8,209 nucleotides of DNA from Dehalococcoidia bacterium (lineage in GTDB: Bacteria; Chloroflexota; Dehalococcoidia; GIF9; AB-539-J10). Positions 1 to 6,148 of this stretch are shown one piece after another. A program made the position numbers and the translations under genes. Each line of letters starts with the position of its first letter. The stretch's first letter is position 1. Location: the NCBI GenBank assembly GCA_030603265.1, contig JAUVYD010000054.1, positions 1 to 8,209 on the forward strand. The letters run 5' to 3'. The notes under the pieces are model-generated. The model did no database searches and was not told the origin of the DNA. It saw only the letters and a program-made list of their open reading frames with translations.

Positions 1-582
1 GTGATGAGCAACGACTGTCGTGTCCTCGGCGGCGCGCAAACGGCCGCCGGTTGCGAAAAGATGATGAGATTCATCGACATGGCGGATACGTTTCACCTTC
101 CCGTCATCTACCTGGTGGACTGCCCGGGTTTCATGATTGGACCTGACTCGGAGCATCAGGGCATCGAGCGCAAGTCTGCCCGCCTCGCATTCGCCATGGC
201 GCAGATGACCGTGCCCGGCCAGGTGGTCATTCTGAGGCGGTCCTTTGGAGTTGCCGGCGCCCTCCATGGCTCAGTGTCTCCACTGAATCTCCGCTACGCC
301 TGGCCCTCCGGCGACTGGGGTTCGCTGCCAATCGAGGGTGGAGTTATGGCCGCGTACAGGAGAGAGATCCAGGCTGCCGAGAACCCTGAGGAGAAGCGTC
401 TGGAACTGGAGCAGGGCTTCGAGCCGTATCTCTCACCCTTCCGCACCGCGGAAGCGTTCGATGTTGAGGAGATAATCGACCCGAGAGAGACTCGCTCCAT
501 CCTGTGCGAGTTCGTAAGGGGCGCACAGGAACTGACGCGGACCCAGCTTGGCCCGAAGTGGCGGCTCGGCGTCAGACCGTGA
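1..582 (+). CDS. Acyl-CoA carboxylase carboxyltransferase (beta) subunit, C-terminal part
   Basis: This is the C-terminal 193 residues of a biotin-dependent acyl-CoA carboxyltransferase of the propionyl/methylmalonyl-CoA carboxylase beta family. Such subunits move a carboxyl group between carboxybiotin and an acyl-CoA in the cytoplasm. Members are usually about 500-550 residues, so the N-terminal half lies before the window. The GTG at base 1 is probably an internal Val of the family's G-V-M-(S/A)-N-D strand. Visible marks are MSNDCRVLGGA at the start, LVDCPGFMIGPDSEHQGIER (about residues 38-57), AWPSGDW (100-106) and the I-E-G-G-V and Y-R-R-E-I stretch (111-123). The segment that is usually R-K-x-Y-G-G-A-Y in propionyl-CoA carboxylases reads RRSFGVAGALHGS (79-91), so the acyl-CoA specificity may differ. 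The biotin carboxylase and carrier subunits are not in view. The stop TGA (580-582) is followed by an 83-nt gap to the glycyl radical enzyme on the same strand, so co-transcription is plausible. Family is certain; substrate is not. Confidence 0.92.
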   Translation: MMSNDCRVLGGAQTAAGCEKMMRFIDMADTFHLPVIYLVDCPGFMIGPDSEHQGIERKSARLAFAMAQMTVPGQVVILRRSFGVAGALHGSVSPLNLRYAWPSGDWGSLPIEGGVMAAYRREIQAAENPEEKRLELEQGFEPYLSPFRTAEAFDVEEIIDPRETRSILCEFVRGAQELTRTQLGPKWRLGVRP

Positions 583-607
583 TACATTTCGCGGGAGAGA
601 GCTCGCA

Positions 608-641
608 GTGAGGTCAGCCACAAGCTAGTGCCAGGCCTCAC
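608..641 (+). promoter_or_regulatory. Imperfect hairpin in the gap between carboxyltransferase and glycyl radical enzyme
   Basis: GTGAGG (608-613) can pair with CCTCAC (636-641). The stem continues inward with a T-G and a C-G pair, then short pairings broken by A-A and C-C mismatches, to a six-base loop at 622-627. No T-run follows, so this is not a typical intrinsic terminator. It could be an RNA processing or attenuation element before the next gene, or chance. Confidence 0.25.
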
Positions 642-651
642 CGCTGAGACC

Positions 652-659
652 AGGAGTGA
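652..659 (+). promoter_or_regulatory. Shine-Dalgarno sequence of the glycyl radical enzyme gene
   Basis: AGGAGTGA lies 6 nt before the ATG at 666 (9 nt counted from GGAG). It is a strong ribosome binding site and fixes the start. I see no convincing sigma70-type promoter in the 83-nt gap, which favours transcription from upstream of the carboxyltransferase. Confidence 0.75.
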
Positions 660-665
660 CGAACC

Positions 666-3044
666 ATGAATGAACGCGTCAGTCGACTCCGCGAGCGGAT
701 GGTAGGGCGGAAACCGTCAGTTGACATAAACCGCGCCCGTATTGTGACGGCAACACACCGTGAGCATCCTGGCGAACCTCTCGTGTCGGTCTGGGGCAAG
801 ACGATGTATCGCCTGCTCACGGAATTGCCCATCGATATCGCGCCCGGCGAACTCATCGTGGGGAGTCCTACCCTCAAGTCGCGAGGAGCGCAGCTGTATC
901 CCGAAGTACAGGCCGGTTGGCTGGATGCTGAATTGGACACAGTGGCGACTCGCGCATGGGACCCACTCGACATTTCGGACGAGGACAAGGACGAGCTGCG
1001 TCGGGACATCCTGCCGTTCTGGCAGGGGAGAACGATTGCTGAACGACTGTTTGCGCAGTGCCCCGAGGACTCGGCGAATCTCATCTATCTCGAGCCCGGG
1101 GTGTGGCCAACGCGCTCGACGGGTCTTATCGACAACTACTCACTCATCCAGAAAGGCATCGGGACTGTCGCGCCGAACTACCGCAAGGTGCTGGAGTGTG
1201 GCATCAAGGGCATCCTCAAGCAGATTGACGAGTATGCTGCAGCACTGGATATGACCGACACCGACAGCGTCCCGAAGGCGCTCTTCTACGAGACGGCTCG
1301 CATGTCCCTGCACGGTCTCGTCGAGTTGGCAGGACGCTACGCGGCACTGGCCCTTGAGAAGGCCCATGCCGAGACCGATGAGACCAGGCGCGCGGAACTG
1401 ATGCGCATCCATGAGGTGTGCTCGCATGTGCCGTACAACCCGCCGCGCAACTTCTACGAAGCGGTACAGGCATTCTGGTTCACCCATCTCGCCATTCGCA
1501 TCGAGTTGAGTGGACATTCGCTCTCGCCCGGCCGGTTCGACCAGTACATGATTCCCTATCTGACAACCGATCAGGACAGGGAAGAGGCACTCGAGCTGAT
1601 TGAGAGTCTCTTCGTCAAGTTCTCCGAGACGATGCTCTTCGTCAACGCCGACACTTCGAAGTTCTACACCGGCGTGCCTCAATGGCAGAACTTCAACCTG
1701 GGCGGCAGGACTGTCGACGGGCGAGACGCCACGAATGAACTGTCGTACATCTGCATTGACGCGATGATCGACGTTCGCATCGTGCAGCCTGACATCTCCG
1801 TACGTATCCATCCTGACTCGCCGGAAGCGTTCGTATTGAAGGCGTGCGAGCTCTCACGGCTCGGTACAGGGCATCCGAAATTCTACAATGAGGACCTCAT
1901 CTCCTACTCGATGGCGTGCAAAGGACTGAGTGTCAACGAGTCTCGCGACTTCGCCATCATGGGCTGTGTCGAGCCCCGGGTCCAGGGGAAGGAGGGCACT
2001 CACCTCACAGGTGGCTTCATCAACCTGCCGGCAGCGCTGGAACTCGCACTGAATAATGGCGTGTGGCGACGCACCGGAAAACAGGTCGGCCTGCCCACGG
2101 GAGACGCGCGACAGTTCACGAGCTTCGAACAGGTTGTTGAGGCCTACAAGTCGCAACTGGCTCACATGATTCGGCACATGTTCGTGGTCAACGCGATTGC
2201 CGAGACAGCCTACAGCGAACTGCTCTGCTCCCCCTTCCTCTCATCCATCACCGAGGGCTGCATCGAGTCCGGCCGGCCGTTGCAGAAAGGCGGAGCGGTG
2301 TACAACTTCGGGCCTGCAGTGAACAATATCGGCATCGCCGACACGGGTGACTCCCTGGCCGCTATCAAGAAGCTGGTCTTCGATGAGCAACGCCTCACCA
2401 TGAGTCAACTTCTGACGGCCATCGAGAATGACTTTGAGGGGCATGAGGATGTGAGGACCATGCTGCTGCACGATGGTCCGAAGTATGGAAACGACGATGA
2501 CTACGTTGATGACATCACGAGGGCTGCGGCGCACGTTTCGAACGATGAGGTGATGAAGTACTACAACATATTCGGCGGTCAGGCACAGTCTGGCAATGTT
2601 GGAGTCAACTCCCATATGTCGTTCGGCACGGTTGTCGGTGCGCTGCCGAGCGGTCGCAAGGCGAGTCAGCCGCTCGCTGACAACTCGTCTCCAGCGCAGG
2701 GTAACGACCGTCTTGGACCGACCGCGCTCGCGCGGTCAGTGGGAAAGCTCGACCTTGCGCCGTTCCGCAACGGCACACTTCTCAACCTCAGGCTCAGTCC
2801 GCAGTCGGTTGCGGGTCCAGACGGTCTGCGCAAGATGGCGTCATTCGTGCGCGGACTGTGCGATGTGGGCTGCTGGCATGCGCAATTCAATGTCGTGGAC
2901 ACGCGCACGCTTCGTGATGCGCAGGAGAATCCCGAGGAGTACGCGGACCTCCTGGTTCGGGTGGCGGGCTACAGTGCGTATTTCACGCAGTTGCATAGTG
3001 ACGTGCAGGAAGAGATCATCCGCCGCACGGAGCACGGCCTCTAG
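666..3044 (+). CDS. Glycyl radical enzyme, dehydratase/lyase type (PFL2/glycerol dehydratase-like), substrate unknown
   Basis: This 792-residue cytoplasmic enzyme uses a backbone glycyl radical to make a thiyl radical on the active-site Cys, which abstracts hydrogen from the substrate. The PFL-type barrel covers about residues 5-655 and the glycine-radical domain about 665-785. The radical loop RVAGYSAYF puts the glycyl radical at Gly768. The active-site strand IMGCVEP has Cys434 followed by Glu436, the acid/base pattern of glycerol and propanediol dehydratases, choline TMA-lyase, hydroxyproline dehydratase and isethionate lyase; arylacetate decarboxylases share C-x-E. Pyruvate formate-lyase has Cys-Cys instead. 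The substrate-side motif GHSLSPGRFDQ (283-293) is also family-typical. After the active Cys the chain reads GKEGTHLTGGF, where I recall glycerol dehydratase having G-W-H-D-A-A; the diol-binding Asp seems to be missing, so glycerol or propanediol is unlikely. Length matches the roughly 790-residue homodimeric types, and no small subunit is present. Its activase begins at the next base. Annotators may label it formate C-acetyltransferase, which the active site argues against. Confidence 0.95.
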   Translation: MNERVSRLRERMVGRKPSVDINRARIVTATHREHPGEPLVSVWGKTMYRLLTELPIDIAPGELIVGSPTLKSRGAQLYPEVQAGWLDAELDTVATRAWDPLDISDEDKDELRRDILPFWQGRTIAERLFAQCPEDSANLIYLEPGVWPTRSTGLIDNYSLIQKGIGTVAPNYRKVLECGIKGILKQIDEYAAALDMTDTDSVPKALFYETARMSLHGLVELAGRYAALALEKAHAETDETRRAELMRIHEVCSHVPYNPPRNFYEAVQAFWFTHLAIRIELSGHSLSPGRFDQYMIPYLTTDQDREEALELIESLFVKFSETMLFVNADTSKFYTGVPQWQNFNLGGRTVDGRDATNELSYICIDAMIDVRIVQPDISVRIHPDSPEAFVLKACELSRLGTGHPKFYNEDLISYSMACKGLSVNESRDFAIMGCVEPRVQGKEGTHLTGGFINLPAALELALNNGVWRRTGKQVGLPTGDARQFTSFEQVVEAYKSQLAHMIRHMFVVNAIAETAYSELLCSPFLSSITEGCIESGRPLQKGGAVYNFGPAVNNIGIADTGDSLAAIKKLVFDEQRLTMSQLLTAIENDFEGHEDVRTMLLHDGPKYGNDDDYVDDITRAAAHVSNDEVMKYYNIFGGQAQSGNVGVNSHMSFGTVVGALPSGRKASQPLADNSSPAQGNDRLGPTALARSVGKLDLAPFRNGTLLNLRLSPQSVAGPDGLRKMASFVRGLCDVGCWHAQFNVVDTRTLRDAQENPEEYADLLVRVAGYSAYFTQLHSDVQEEIIRRTEHGL

Positions 3045-3956
3045 ATGGCTGGTGGGGTAGTCTTTGACATCCAAAGGTTCTCCCTCCAGGATGGACCGGG
3101 ACTGCGTACACTTGTCTTTCTGAAGGGCTGTCCGCTACGTTGCGTCTGGTGCTCCAATCCGGAGTCACAGCGACATGAGCCACAACTGCTCTATGATGGA
3201 GACCGCTGCACTCTCTGTCTGAAGTGCGTGCCGGCATGTCCATCCGGCGCTCTCACCACTGTGGGAGAGGGCTCTCTCTCGTATGACCTCACTCTATGCA
3301 CTAAGTGTGGCGCTTGTGTCGCCGCATGCCCCAATGCTGCCCGCAGCATCAGCGGTAGGCAGGTGTCCGTCGAAGAGGTTGTGGCGGCTGTGTTGCGCGA
3401 CGCCCCGTTCTATAGAAGGTCCGGAGGGGGCGTCACGCTCGGAGGAGGAGAGCCGACGTATCAGCCCGACTTCGCGGAGGCCCTGCTGCGGGCTTTCAAA
3501 GAGCATGGCATGGATACTGCCATCGAGACATGTGGTCACGCTGACACCCGCACCTTTCTGTCAGTGGCCGAGGCTGCCGATCATGTCTTCTTCGATGTGA
3601 AACAGCTGGACCGCGCGCGACACGTCGAGCTTACTGGAGTGCCCAACGAGCTGATATTGGACAATCTGCGTGCGCTGATGCACATACACCCCGACGTGAC
3701 GGTACGCTACCCTCTGGTCCCGGGCTGTAACGACAGTGGAGATGACCTGCGCTCATTCGCGCAGTACCTGCTGAGGTTGCCGCGCATGCCGCTGGTGGAA
3801 TTCGTGCCGTACCACCGCTTTGGAGAGCACAAGTATCGGCTCTTGGCCAGGGACTACGGGCTTGCGGGCACACCGTCCTGCGAGGAGCAGGAGGCCGACA
3901 GCGCGTGCACTATTCTGCGCCGGCTCGGGCTGAAGTGTTCGGCTCTGTCGCACTAG
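3045..3956 (+). CDS. Glycyl-radical enzyme activating enzyme (radical SAM, PFL-activase family)
   Basis: This 303-residue radical-SAM protein cleaves S-adenosylmethionine reductively and abstracts hydrogen from Gly768 of the upstream enzyme. The N-terminal pattern FDIQRFSLQDGPGLRT is the activase signature. The SAM-cluster motif CPLRCVWC gives Cys29, Cys33 and Cys36. A ferredoxin-like insert follows with two CxxCxxCxxxC motifs (Cys55/58/61/65 and Cys85/88/91/95). Such an insert is found in activases of the dehydratase, lyase and decarboxylase types and is absent from the short PFL activase PflA. The SAM-binding stretch is GVTLGGGEPTYQ, with Gly-Gly-Gly-Glu where Ser-Gly-Gly-Glu is more usual. 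The ATG directly follows the upstream stop (TAGATG). A GGAG lies at 3029-3032 inside the previous gene, which points to translational coupling. The gene ends in tandem stops (TAG TAG, 3954-3959). Length and domain order are normal for the family. Confidence 0.95.
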   Translation: MAGGVVFDIQRFSLQDGPGLRTLVFLKGCPLRCVWCSNPESQRHEPQLLYDGDRCTLCLKCVPACPSGALTTVGEGSLSYDLTLCTKCGACVAACPNAARSISGRQVSVEEVVAAVLRDAPFYRRSGGGVTLGGGEPTYQPDFAEALLRAFKEHGMDTAIETCGHADTRTFLSVAEAADHVFFDVKQLDRARHVELTGVPNELILDNLRALMHIHPDVTVRYPLVPGCNDSGDDLRSFAQYLLRLPRMPLVEFVPYHRFGEHKYRLLARDYGLAGTPSCEEQEADSACTILRRLGLKCSALSH

Positions 3957-4068
3957 TAGGCCACGTGCGAGGGAGTCACCCTTCTTCGAGCCAGAGTGAC
4001 CGAAGGTGTTACCGTCCCCTGATGGCGCGCAGACAGCAGAACACACAGGCCATCCACCGGCCGCGCTC

Positions 4069-4109
4069 CGACGGGGTTGCGATACGGCGCTATCGCACCG
4101 GCCCCGACG
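4069..4109. terminator. Imperfect hairpin between convergent genes, terminator-like but without a T-run
   Basis: Inner arms TGCGATA (4078-4084) and TATCGCA (4091-4097) pair perfectly around a 6-nt loop. After an internal bulge, GGGG (4073-4076) pairs with CCCC (4102-4105), and the stem extends by three more pairs with one A-A mismatch. It begins 5 nt beyond the rraA-like stop on the minus strand and 112 nt after the activase stop on the plus strand, so it could end transcripts from both sides. Neither strand has a T-run after it, so factor-independent termination is doubtful. The rest of the gap from 3957 shows no gene. Confidence 0.4.
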
Positions 4110-4114
4110 CAATG

Positions 4115-4864
4115 CTAGCCTAACGACCTGTCATCCAGACCCACACCCTTCGATATGACCTTGCGCCACGCGGCCTTGATGCCTGCACCGTCGGTGGCCG
4201 CAAGCAGCAGGGCGGAGTGCTCCTGTTCCTCTTCGGAGAATGCGTCTATGTGCCTGCACACATCCGCGAGCCTGTCGGCAGGGAACTTGCACGCGCCGTT
4301 CTCGTCGATGTGAACGATATCACCGGGGGCTACATCCATGCCCGCAACACTCACCGGCACGTTGAAGGCTCGAAGCGCCAGGCTTCCGTGTCCGGAGGTC
4401 ACGCCGCGGGCGACGTGCTGAATGCCCAGCTCGCGCATCTCATCCACGTCTCGTACCGGGCTGTTCGTGATGAGCCCGACAGCGCCACAGGCCTTGTAGA
4501 GAGCACCGGACTGCCCGCCGAATATGCCGGCCCTGCACAGGACCTCCGGAGGAAATTGCGCCTCGCAGACGACGATACTCGGCTTCCTCGCGGCCAGGAG
4601 AAAATCGACGAAATCGAGGTACGAGGCAGCCGGCTGGTCCGGGTCGACGAGACCGAACACAACTGTCACGGCGAATCCGATGGCCGGCCCGAGCTCCGGG
4701 AAGAGGCACGAGACCGAATCGTCGGCATACCACCTGCCATACCACGGGTCATACAGTCCGAGGCAATGTGGGTGCTGCGGGTACGAGGCGACGACGTTTC
4801 CCACGCTGGGGGAATTGAAAGTCCGGAGCTTCTCGAGCATCTCCAGTTCCGAGAGTTCCGCCAT
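4115..4864 (-). CDS. RraA-family protein (HMG/CHA aldolase or oxaloacetate decarboxylase-like)
   Basis: This 249-residue cytoplasmic protein has the RraA fold. Family members include 4-hydroxy-4-methyl-2-oxoglutarate aldolases with oxaloacetate decarboxylase side activity, and the E. coli RNase E inhibitor RraA. The catalytic signature is present: a Gly-rich FGGQSGAL (115-122), then GAVGLITNSPVRDVDE (127-142) with Arg138 and Asp139 at the substrate- and metal-binding positions, and ARGVTSGHG (152-160). The late strand PGDIVHIDENG (180-190) is also family-like. The conserved Arg-Asp pair argues for a divalent-metal aldolase/decarboxylase rather than an RNase E regulator, whose corresponding segment lacks the Asp. 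Length is slightly above the usual 200-240. The ATG is fixed by AGGAGGTGA 9 nt upstream. The gene is monocistronic on the minus strand, convergent with the activase and divergent from the MBL hydrolase. The exact 2-oxo-acid substrate is unknown, and many homologues carry the outdated label dimethylmenaquinone methyltransferase. Confidence 0.88.
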   Translation of the reverse strand: MAELSELEMLEKLRTFNSPSVGNVVASYPQHPHCLGLYDPWYGRWYADDSVSCLFPELGPAIGFAVTVVFGLVDPDQPAASYLDFVDFLLAARKPSIVVCEAQFPPEVLCRAGIFGGQSGALYKACGAVGLITNSPVRDVDEMRELGIQHVARGVTSGHGSLALRAFNVPVSVAGMDVAPGDIVHIDENGACKFPADRLADVCRHIDAFSEEEQEHSALLLAATDGAGIKAAWRKVISKGVGLDDRSLG

Positions 4865-4873
4865 GGTCGTAAC

Positions 4874-4882
4874 TCACCTCCT
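4874..4882 (-). promoter_or_regulatory. Near-consensus Shine-Dalgarno of the RraA-like gene
   Basis: On the minus strand this reads AGGAGGTGA, essentially a full anti-16S complement, with 9 nt to the ATG at 4864. It sets the start and suggests efficient translation. Confidence 0.85.
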
Positions 4883-4886
4883 GTGC

Positions 4887-4898
4887 GGCGCTTGCGCC
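4887..4898. promoter_or_regulatory. Small palindrome GGCGC-TT-GCGCC in the RraA-like gene leader, possible operator
   Basis: Two perfect 5-nt arms are separated by 2 nt. They sit between the TATAAT box and the ribosome binding site of the RraA-like gene, just after the expected transcription start. The position suits a repressor site; chance is also possible for a 12-base GC-rich word. Confidence 0.3.
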
Positions 4899-4910
4899 AG
4901 ATACGGCCCC

Positions 4911-4916
4911 ATTATA
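4911..4916 (-). promoter_or_regulatory. Promoter -10 box (TATAAT) of the RraA-like gene
   Basis: The minus strand reads TATAAT exactly, standing out in GC-rich DNA. A 17-nt spacer puts the -35 at 4934-4939, where the match is poor, which may mean an activator is needed. The transcript would start near 4904 and have a leader of about 40 nt carrying the strong Shine-Dalgarno. Confidence 0.5.
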
Positions 4917-4929
4917 TACGGCTGCTGAT

Positions 4930-4959
4930 TTGTCGTACACAGGCAGCGCGTACTACAAT
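4930..4959 (+). promoter_or_regulatory. Candidate sigma70-type promoter of the MBL hydrolase gene
   Basis: TTGTCG (4930-4935), an 18-nt spacer and TACAAT (4954-4959) form a reasonable promoter reading towards the hydrolase. A transcript would begin near 4966 and leave a leader of about 205 nt. Its -35 box overlaps the position of the opposite promoter's -35. Confidence 0.4.
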
Positions 4960-5156
4960 CGGCTGTCGTGCCCGGTGATATGCGTAGGGCAGGCAGTCGC
5001 TCGTCGGATGAATCGCGCGCTGAGGATCCGGCCGGTTTCCACGAAGTTCCGGCCTTTGGCGCTCCCGCCATGAAGTGCTGTCGAACGGAGTCTCGCCCGG
5101 CAGATGCGAGAGGAGGGCGCCGGCAGTCATCACGATGGTGTCGGCGGCCGCGAACT

Positions 5157-5164
5157 GAGAGGAG
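5157..5164 (+). promoter_or_regulatory. Shine-Dalgarno that decides a TTG start
   Basis: GAGAGGAG ends 6 nt before the TTG at 5171. An in-frame TGA at 5156-5158 rules out any earlier start, and the protein's conserved N-terminal strand begins right after it. Together these support TTG as the initiation codon of the hydrolase. Confidence 0.75.
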
Positions 5165-5170
5165 TCCACT

Positions 5171-6148
5171 TTGATTGAGGAGTTGCTGCCCGGTGTCTTC
5201 AAGTTGGAGGTGCCTCTACCTCACAGCCCGCTCAAGGCGACGAACTGCTACCTGATAAGCGATAGCGATAGGCCTCTTGTCATAGACACCGCGTTCAACC
5301 GGCGGGAGTGCAAGGAAGCCCTTGTGGGCATGCTCGCGGAACTGGGCAACTCGCCGGATTCAGTCGACTACTTCATCACCCACCTTCATGCAGACCATCT
5401 TGGACTTGCATCATCTCTGGCGAAGAACGGCGCTACCGTGTACTTCAATGAGCCGGACATGCCGCTTGCACGGCCGGCTGACAGCTACTGGCAGGAGATG
5501 GGCCGCGTCTACGAATCGCACGGCATGCTGCCACGCGATTTGAAGGTGGCCATGGAGAATCATCCCGGCCGTGTCTACGGCCCTGAACGTGACTTCCCGT
5601 ACACGGTTGTCCACGACGGCGACGTACTCAAGAAGGGCGAGTACGCCCTTCGCTGCGTCCAGACGCCGGGCCATACGCCGGGTCACATGTGTCTGCTCGT
5701 AGAGGGAGCCAACGTGTTGTTCTGCGGTGACCACATCCTTGGAGATATCACGCCAAACATCACGATGTGGCTCGGGATGCCGGATTCGCTAGGGCGCTAC
5801 CTGGAGAGCCTGGACGTCACCGCTCAGCTCAGTCTCGTGCGCGCGCTTCCCGGACACCGCTCGATGATTGACGACTGTGCCGCACGAATCAAGGAACTGA
5901 AGCAGCATCACGCGCAACGCCTTGACGAGGTTGTTGCCGCCCTGAAGGATGGGGAGAAGGACGCGGCGACCGTCACGCCGCTCATTGGCTGGGACCTCAG
6001 GTACGAATACTGGGACGATGTGCACCCCATCCAGAAGCTCTTCGCAACAGGGGAGGCGATTGCGCACCTTCAGCACCTGGAGGCGTGCCAGGTCGTGAGC
6101 AGCCGCACGGACGCAGGCAGAGTGCTCTACGCGCTCAGTGCCTCCTAG
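5171..6148 (+). CDS. Metallo-beta-lactamase-fold hydrolase with C-terminal helical domain
   Basis: This 325-residue cytoplasmic hydrolase (no signal peptide) belongs to the large glyoxalase II/LACTB2-like branch of the metallo-beta-lactamase fold, which hydrolyses thioesters, lactones or related esters. All metal ligands are visible: THLHADH (His71, His73, Asp75, His76), TPGHTPGH (His168), FCGDH (Asp187) and LPGH (His229). Residues from about 236 onward are mostly helical, with a long charged helix (239-263), and resemble the winged-helix-like tail of LACTB2-type hydrolases. The segment between the first and second metal motifs (about 95-155) is long and probably forms a substrate-binding lid. 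Translation starts at TTG. The gene has its own promoter candidate, divergent from the RraA-like gene. Its TAG shares the bases CTAG with the stop of the opposite gene. The substrate is unknown; a role on an acyl-thioester or lactone made by neighbours is only inferred. Confidence 0.92.
   Translation: MIEELLPGVFKLEVPLPHSPLKATNCYLISDSDRPLVIDTAFNRRECKEALVGMLAELGNSPDSVDYFITHLHADHLGLASSLAKNGATVYFNEPDMPLARPADSYWQEMGRVYESHGMLPRDLKVAMENHPGRVYGPERDFPYTVVHDGDVLKKGEYALRCVQTPGHTPGHMCLLVEGANVLFCGDHILGDITPNITMWLGMPDSLGRYLESLDVTAQLSLVRALPGHRSMIDDCAARIKELKQHHAQRLDEVVAALKDGEKDAATVTPLIGWDLRYEYWDDVHPIQKLFATGEAIAHLQHLEACQVVSSRTDAGRVLYALSAS
6145..6148. other. Shared palindromic stop (CTAG) of two convergent genes
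   Basis: The plus-strand stop TAG at 6146-6148 and the minus-strand stop TAG at 6147-6145 lie in one CTAG palindrome. The coding regions thus overlap tail to tail by 4 bases and leave no room for a terminator between them. Read-through would give antisense RNA over the opposite gene. Confidence 0.9.

Larger units (their letters stand above)
4865..5170. other. Divergent intergenic control region between the RraA-like and MBL hydrolase genes
   Basis: This 306-base stretch has no convincing gene. The end near the RraA-like gene holds its Shine-Dalgarno, a small palindrome and a TATAAT box. Next to these is a plus-strand promoter candidate, followed by about 200 nt of apparent leader before the TTG start of the hydrolase. 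A short arm pair, GGCCGG (5030-5035) and CCGGCC (5049-5054), could form a hairpin in that leader. An open frame from GTG 4968 to TGA 5174 exists, but its translation is rich in Arg, Ser and Pro and looks non-coding. I recognise no riboswitch class. Confidence 0.6.

Noticed and set aside
1140..1811. Open frame of 223 residues on the minus strand inside the glycyl radical enzyme gene
   Set aside because: It lies wholly antisense to a gene with clear family motifs, has no recognisable domain, and long antisense frames are expected in GC-rich genes.
666..3044. Naming the radical enzyme formate C-acetyltransferase (pyruvate formate-lyase)
   Set aside because: The active site has a single Cys followed by Val-Glu instead of the adjacent Cys pair that pyruvate formate-lyase needs.
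4217..4978. Open frame of 253 residues on the plus strand opposite the RraA-like gene
   Set aside because: The minus strand has the family motifs, the Shine-Dalgarno and a promoter box. The plus-strand translation shows no domain and is rich in Arg, Glu and Asp, typical of a shadow frame.
4912..5202. Minus-strand open frame of 96 residues crossing the divergent gap
   Set aside because: It overlaps the start of the hydrolase and the promoter boxes and shows no family motif. I saw no sign of a decayed gene.
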